Shown piece after piece: positions 60,866 to 64,000 of a stretch of 64,000 nt of DNA (positions are counted from its first letter, which is position 1; the number at the start of each line of letters is the position of its first letter). A program made the translations under genes and the position numbers. The notes under the pieces were generated by a model. The model saw only the letters and a list, made by a program, of their open reading frames with translations. It searched no databases and had not been told where the DNA came from. Source of the stretch: SCGC-AG-212-J23 sp035602335 (lineage in GTDB: Bacteria; Pseudomonadota; Gammaproteobacteria; Burkholderiales; SG8-39). The stretch is taken from contig DATNMK010000087.1 of NCBI GenBank assembly GCA_035602335.1, positions 1 through 64,000 of the forward strand. Reading direction: 5' to 3'.

Positions 60866-61377
60866 ATGAGCCTGCCTTTCCGCACGCGAAAACCTTTCAC
60901 CGATAGCGCGCCGAGCTTGCCGCCGTGGGCATGGCAGATCGCGCAGGCGAGCGCGTCGGCGGCATCGGGCGCCGGGTTTCCCGGCAGCGCGAGCAGTCGC
61001 CTCACCATGTGCTGCACCTGCTCCTTTTTAGCGTGGCCGTTGCCGACCACCGCCTGCTTGACCTGCAGCGCGGTGTACTCCGAAACGGGAAGCCCGGCGA
61101 GCACCGCGGCGCAGATCGCGGTGCCGCGCGCCTGCCCGAGCGCGAGCGTCGATTGCGGATTGGCGTTGACGAACACCTTCTCGACCGCCACCTCGCCGGG
61201 AGCGTGCGCCGCGATGATGCCGTTCAGCCCCTCGAGGATCGCCTTCAGCCTTGTCGCCAGGTCGCCGGCTCCCGATTTGACGCATCCGCTTGTAACGTAG
61301 CGCAGCTGCGCGCCGCTCGACTCGATCACCCCGAAGCCGGTGACCTGCAGCCCGGGATCGATGCCGAGGATTCTCAG
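60862..61377 (-). CDS. ruvC: Holliday junction endonuclease RuvC (CTG start)
   Basis: 171 residues from CTG 61377, giving the expected MRILGIDPGLQVTGFGVIES; the first Asp of GIDPG is catalytic. The next usable start, GTG 61329, would lose that Asp. CTG overlaps the yebC stop as CTGA. Other acidic residues are in VAVEKVFV and the end PDAADALACAICHAH. Resolves Holliday junctions produced in recombination repair. Confidence 0.93.
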   Translation of the reverse strand: MRILGIDPGLQVTGFGVIESSGAQLRYVTSGCVKSGAGDLATRLKAILEGLNGIIAAHAPGEVAVEKVFVNANPQSTLALGQARGTAICAAVLAGLPVSEYTALQVKQAVVGNGHAKKEQVQHMVRRLLALPGNPAPDAADALACAICHAHGGKLGALSVKGFRVRKGRLI

Positions 61378-62096
61378 TCGATCACCGCGGTGGTGTACAC
61401 GTCCTGGACGTCGTCCAGATTTTCGAGCGCCTCCAGCAGCCGGCGCAGGCTCGCGGCCTCATCGGGCGCGGGCGAGCTCTCGGCGTTCGGCTTCATCGTG
61501 ATTTCGGCGAGCTCGGGCTTGAGGCCGGCCTTTTGCAGCGCCGTCTTCACCGTCGCGAAATCGGCGGGCGCGCAGATCAGCTCGACCGAGCCGTCGTCGT
61601 TCTTGAGCACGTCCTCGGCGCCCGCGTCGAGCGCTGCCTCCATGACGCGGTCTTCGCTGGTGCCGGGCGCGAACACGAACTGGCCGACCTGACGGAAGAG
61701 GTAAGCGACCGAGCCGTCGGAGCCGAGGTTGCCGCCGTTCTTGGTGAAAGCATGGCGCACTTCGGCCACGGTGCGCGTGCGGTTGTCAGTGAGGCAGTGG
61801 ACCATGATCGCGGCGCCGCCCGGCCCATAGCCCTCATAGCGCGCCTCGTCGTAGGTCACGCCGTCGAGCTGACCCGCGCCGCGCTTTATCGCGTTCTGCA
61901 CGCTGTCCTTGGCCATGTTGGCCTCGCGCGCCTTGTCCATTGCCAGGCGCAGGCGCGGGTTCGTATCCGGATCGCCGCCGCCGAGCCTCGCCGCGACCGT
62001 AATCTCCTTGATGAGTCGCGTGAACACCTTGCCCTTTTTCGCATCCGCGGCGGCCTTGCGGTGCTTGATGTTCGCCCATTTGCTGTGTCCCGACAT
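61374..62096 (-). CDS. yebC: YebC/PmpR-family regulatory protein
   Basis: 240 residues. MSGHSKWANIKHRKAAADAK and KGKVFTRLIKEI are the hallmark start; KRGAGQLDGVTYDEARYEGY follows. Members act as transcription regulators or, as shown for some, help ribosomes through proline-rich stretches. Its position before ruvC is conserved widely. Confidence 0.95.
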   Translation of the reverse strand: MSGHSKWANIKHRKAAADAKKGKVFTRLIKEITVAARLGGGDPDTNPRLRLAMDKAREANMAKDSVQNAIKRGAGQLDGVTYDEARYEGYGPGGAAIMVHCLTDNRTRTVAEVRHAFTKNGGNLGSDGSVAYLFRQVGQFVFAPGTSEDRVMEAALDAGAEDVLKNDDGSVELICAPADFATVKTALQKAGLKPELAEITMKPNAESSPAPDEAASLRRLLEALENLDDVQDVYTTAVID

Positions 62097-62178
62097 AGTA
62101 TGATTTTACGTCCATGGCTCCGCTTCCGCTCATAGCGAAGAACGACAACACCGAGCTCAGCCGCGGCGGCAGACGCCG

Positions 62179-63081
62179 TTGAGCGAGGCGTCGTATCGGG
62201 CGGCGGGAATTGTTTTCGCTTTATGCGGAGTGCTCGCGTTCTCGTTTCGCCCGATCCTCATCAAGCTGTCCTACGCCGCACATCCGGTCACGCCGACCAC
62301 GCTGCTCTTCCTGCGCATGATGATCGCGCTGCCTTTTTTCGCGGCGATCGCCTGGTGGCTGCGCGGGCAGCAGCCGCGGCTCGGCGCGCGCGACTGGACG
62401 GGAGTCGTGGCGCTCGGCTTCATCGGCTACTACGCCGCGAGCTTCCTCGATTTCATCGGCCTGCAGTACGTCGGGGCCGGTGTCGGCCGGCTGATCCTGT
62501 TCCTCTATCCGACGCTGGTGCTGCTGCTGTTGTTCCTGTTCCTGGGCAAGCCGGCCAGCCGCCCGGAAGTGCTCGCGCTCGTGCTGAGCTATGCCGGAAT
62601 TGCCCTCGTGGTGTCGAACCAGATCGACACGACGCCCGAGGGCAGGCTGTTCGTCCTCGGCGTGCTGCTGGTTTTCGCCTCCGCGCTTTGTTACGCGGTC
62701 TACCTCGTCGCCGGCAGCCAGATGGTGAGACGGATGGGCTCCATGCGCTTCACCGCGTTTACCATGGTCGTTGCCACCGTGCCGGCCGCAGTGCAGTTCC
62801 TCGTGCTTGAGCCGGTTTCCGCCCTCGAGCTGCCCGCCGCGGTATGGTGGTACGCAGCCATCATGGCGACCTTCAGCACGGTGTTGCCGGTGTTCCTCCA
62901 GGCAGAGGCGCTGAAGCGCATTGGCGCCAACCGCTTCGCGCTGATCGGCGCCGTCGGGCCGGTCAGCGTCGCGCTCACGAGCGCGCTCGGCCTCGATGAG
63001 CCGTTCACGTGGCGGCAGGCGGCAGGCGGGCTGCTCGTCATCGCCGGGGTCCTTCTCGTCACGCTCAGGTCACGCTCATGA
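62179..63081 (+). CDS. DMT-superfamily (EamA) transporter
   Basis: 300 residues with a TTG start and ten membrane helices in two EamA repeats (LLFLRMMIALPFFAAIAWWL, FSTVLPVFLQAEALKRIGAN and GPVSVALTSALGLDEPFTWR). Probably a metabolite exporter or permease; the substrate cannot be read. Followed 25 bases later by a dehydrogenase gene on the same strand. Confidence 0.88.
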   Translation: MSEASYRAAGIVFALCGVLAFSFRPILIKLSYAAHPVTPTTLLFLRMMIALPFFAAIAWWLRGQQPRLGARDWTGVVALGFIGYYAASFLDFIGLQYVGAGVGRLILFLYPTLVLLLLFLFLGKPASRPEVLALVLSYAGIALVVSNQIDTTPEGRLFVLGVLLVFASALCYAVYLVAGSQMVRRMGSMRFTAFTMVVATVPAAVQFLVLEPVSALELPAAVWWYAAIMATFSTVLPVFLQAEALKRIGANRFALIGAVGPVSVALTSALGLDEPFTWRQAAGGLLVIAGVLLVTLRSRS

Positions 63082-63106
63082 ACATTTTCAAGCTCTAGGA
63101 AAAATC

Positions 63107-63886
63107 ATGGACCTCGGAATCCGCGGCAAGACCGCCATCGTTTGCGCCGCGTCGAAAGGCCTCGGCAAGGGCTGCGCCTTATCGCTCGCGGCGGATGGCG
63201 TGAATCTCGTCATCACCGCGCGCGGGCGCGAGGCGCTGGAGGCGACGGCCGCAGAGCTACGCGAGCGCTTCGGCATCAAGGTAACGACTGTGCCGGGCGA
63301 CATCACCACCGAGGAGGGCCGGCAGGCGGCGCTGCGCGCGTGCGCCTCGCCCGACATCCTCGTCAACAACGCCGGCGGCCCGCCGCCCGGCGACTTCCGC
63401 GACTGGGACCGCGAAACCTGGATCAAGGCGCTCGACGCCAACATGATCGCGCCCATCCTGATGATCCGCGCCGTGGTCGACGGCATGATGGCGAAGAAAT
63501 TCGGCCGCATCGTCAACATCACCTCGGGCGCGGTGAAGTACCCGATCCCCGAGCTCGGGCTGTCGAACGGCGCGCGCACCGGCCTTACCGGCTTCATCGC
63601 CGGGCTGTCGCGCAAGACCGTGCGCCACAACGTCACCATCAATAACCTGCTGCCTGGACCTTTCGACACCGACCGGCTGCGCTCTAACCTCCAGTTCAAC
63701 GCCAAGGCAAGCGGCAAGACCTACGAAGAGCTGCGCAAGACCCGCGCCGATGCGAACCCCTCGGGACGCTTCGGCAGCATCGAGGAGTTCGGCGATGCCT
63801 GCGCCTACCTCTGCAGCGCGCAGGCGGGATACATTACCGGCCAGAATCTGCTGATGGACGGCGGCGCTTACCCCGGGACCTTCTGA
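63107..63886 (+). CDS. Atypical short-chain dehydrogenase/reductase
   Basis: 259 residues from ATG 63107. The cofactor loop is CAASKGLGKGCAL and the NAG motif is LVNNAGGPPPGDF. At the active site the usual YxxxK is replaced: ITSGAVKYPIPELGLSNGAR, so Tyr and Lys are absent from their normal places, as in a known FabG-like subfamily. The end ITGQNLLMDGGAYPGTF is standard. Catalysis may differ or be lost. Confidence 0.88.
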   Translation: MDLGIRGKTAIVCAASKGLGKGCALSLAADGVNLVITARGREALEATAAELRERFGIKVTTVPGDITTEEGRQAALRACASPDILVNNAGGPPPGDFRDWDRETWIKALDANMIAPILMIRAVVDGMMAKKFGRIVNITSGAVKYPIPELGLSNGARTGLTGFIAGLSRKTVRHNVTINNLLPGPFDTDRLRSNLQFNAKASGKTYEELRKTRADANPSGRFGSIEEFGDACAYLCSAQAGYITGQNLLMDGGAYPGTF

Positions 63887-63887
63887 C

Positions 63888-64000
63888 ATGATGAGGATCA
63901 CCCGCATCGCCGGCGCGCTTGGCGCCGAGTTGAGCGGCGTGAATCTGGCCCACGAATTGTCGAGCCGGACGGTGGCCGAGATCCGGCGTGCGTTCCTCGA
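63888..64000 (+). CDS. TauD/TfdA-family dioxygenase, N-terminal fragment (runs off window)
   Basis: Starts one base after the dehydrogenase stop and is open to the window edge. The visible 37 residues (RITRIAGALGAELSGVNLAH then ELSSRTVAEIRRAFL) match the start of alpha-ketoglutarate-dependent TauD/TfdA dioxygenases. The iron-binding His/Asp motif lies beyond the window. Confidence 0.75.
   Translation, partial: MMRITRIAGALGAELSGVNLAHELSSRTVAEIRRAFL

Overview
The window is a 64 kb, GC-rich, densely coding chromosomal segment that looks like a betaproteobacterium, probably a soil or groundwater Burkholderiales-type lineage. The signs are the block kdsD-kdsC-lptCAB-rpoN-hpf-ptsN-hprK-rapZ, the order yicC-gmk-rpoZ-spoT, thiSG-trmB-hemW-rdgB, the yebC-ruvCAB-tolQRAB-pal-cpoB block, and several Bug-type (TctC) substrate-binding proteins. 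No species can be named from sequence reading alone.

Layout. 1-10.3 kb: end of a pilin-like gene, a CPA2 cation/proton antiporter, then LPS sugar synthesis and LPS export (kdsD, kdsC, lptC, lptA, lptB), sigma-54 and its nitrogen-PTS neighbours (rpoN, hpf, ptsN, hprK, rapZ). 10.4-15.2 kb: a partner-switching signalling cluster (STAS antagonist, metallo-beta-lactamase-fold protein, CHASE2-PP2C phosphatase, FecR protein, OmpA-like protein, RsbW-like kinase) with no sigma factor in it. 15.2-22.3 kb: mutY, an M20 amidohydrolase, a degenerate HD-GYP protein, a 5'-nucleotidase, and a DUF3300-DUF2950 pair. 22.6-36.3 kb: tRNA-Gly(CCC), thiSG, trmB, hemW, rdgB, a Ser/Thr kinase-phosphatase pair, yicC, gmk, rpoZ, spoT, a response regulator, substrate-binding proteins and 3-hydroxybutyrate dehydrogenase beside an acetoacetate decarboxylase relic. 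36.8-42.8 kb: an unknown 534-residue protein, a cNMP-binding/thioredoxin-reductase-like oxidoreductase with UBP zinc-finger and DUF2630 neighbours, and a CadC-like regulator. 42.9-52.4 kb: an accretion zone at tRNA-Lys(UUU). 52.4-64 kb: YeeE/YedE transporter, tol-pal, ruvBAC, yebC, a DMT transporter, an SDR and the start of a TauD-like dioxygenase.

The main hidden structure is the accretion zone. An intact tRNA-Lys gene (52343-52418, minus) is followed on its 3' side by three more 46-bp copies of its 3' end at 48508, 47104 and 42867, all in the same orientation. These cut the interval into three tandem modules of about 4.2, 1.4 and 3.8 kb. Short tandem C(C/T)ACGTT-type repeats, which look like integrase arm sites, lie near the module ends, but no integrase is present. 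The modules carry small metabolic or regulatory cassettes and relic gene ends.

A second pattern is the apparent use of CTG start codons in CTGA stop/start overlaps. ruvC and ruvA recover their conserved N-termini, including the RuvC catalytic Asp, only if translation begins at CTG. The CHASE2-PP2C gene has the same arrangement. A third pattern is decay: ybgC, an acetoacetate decarboxylase gene, an outer-membrane protein gene and others survive only as short or internally deleted relics next to intact neighbours.
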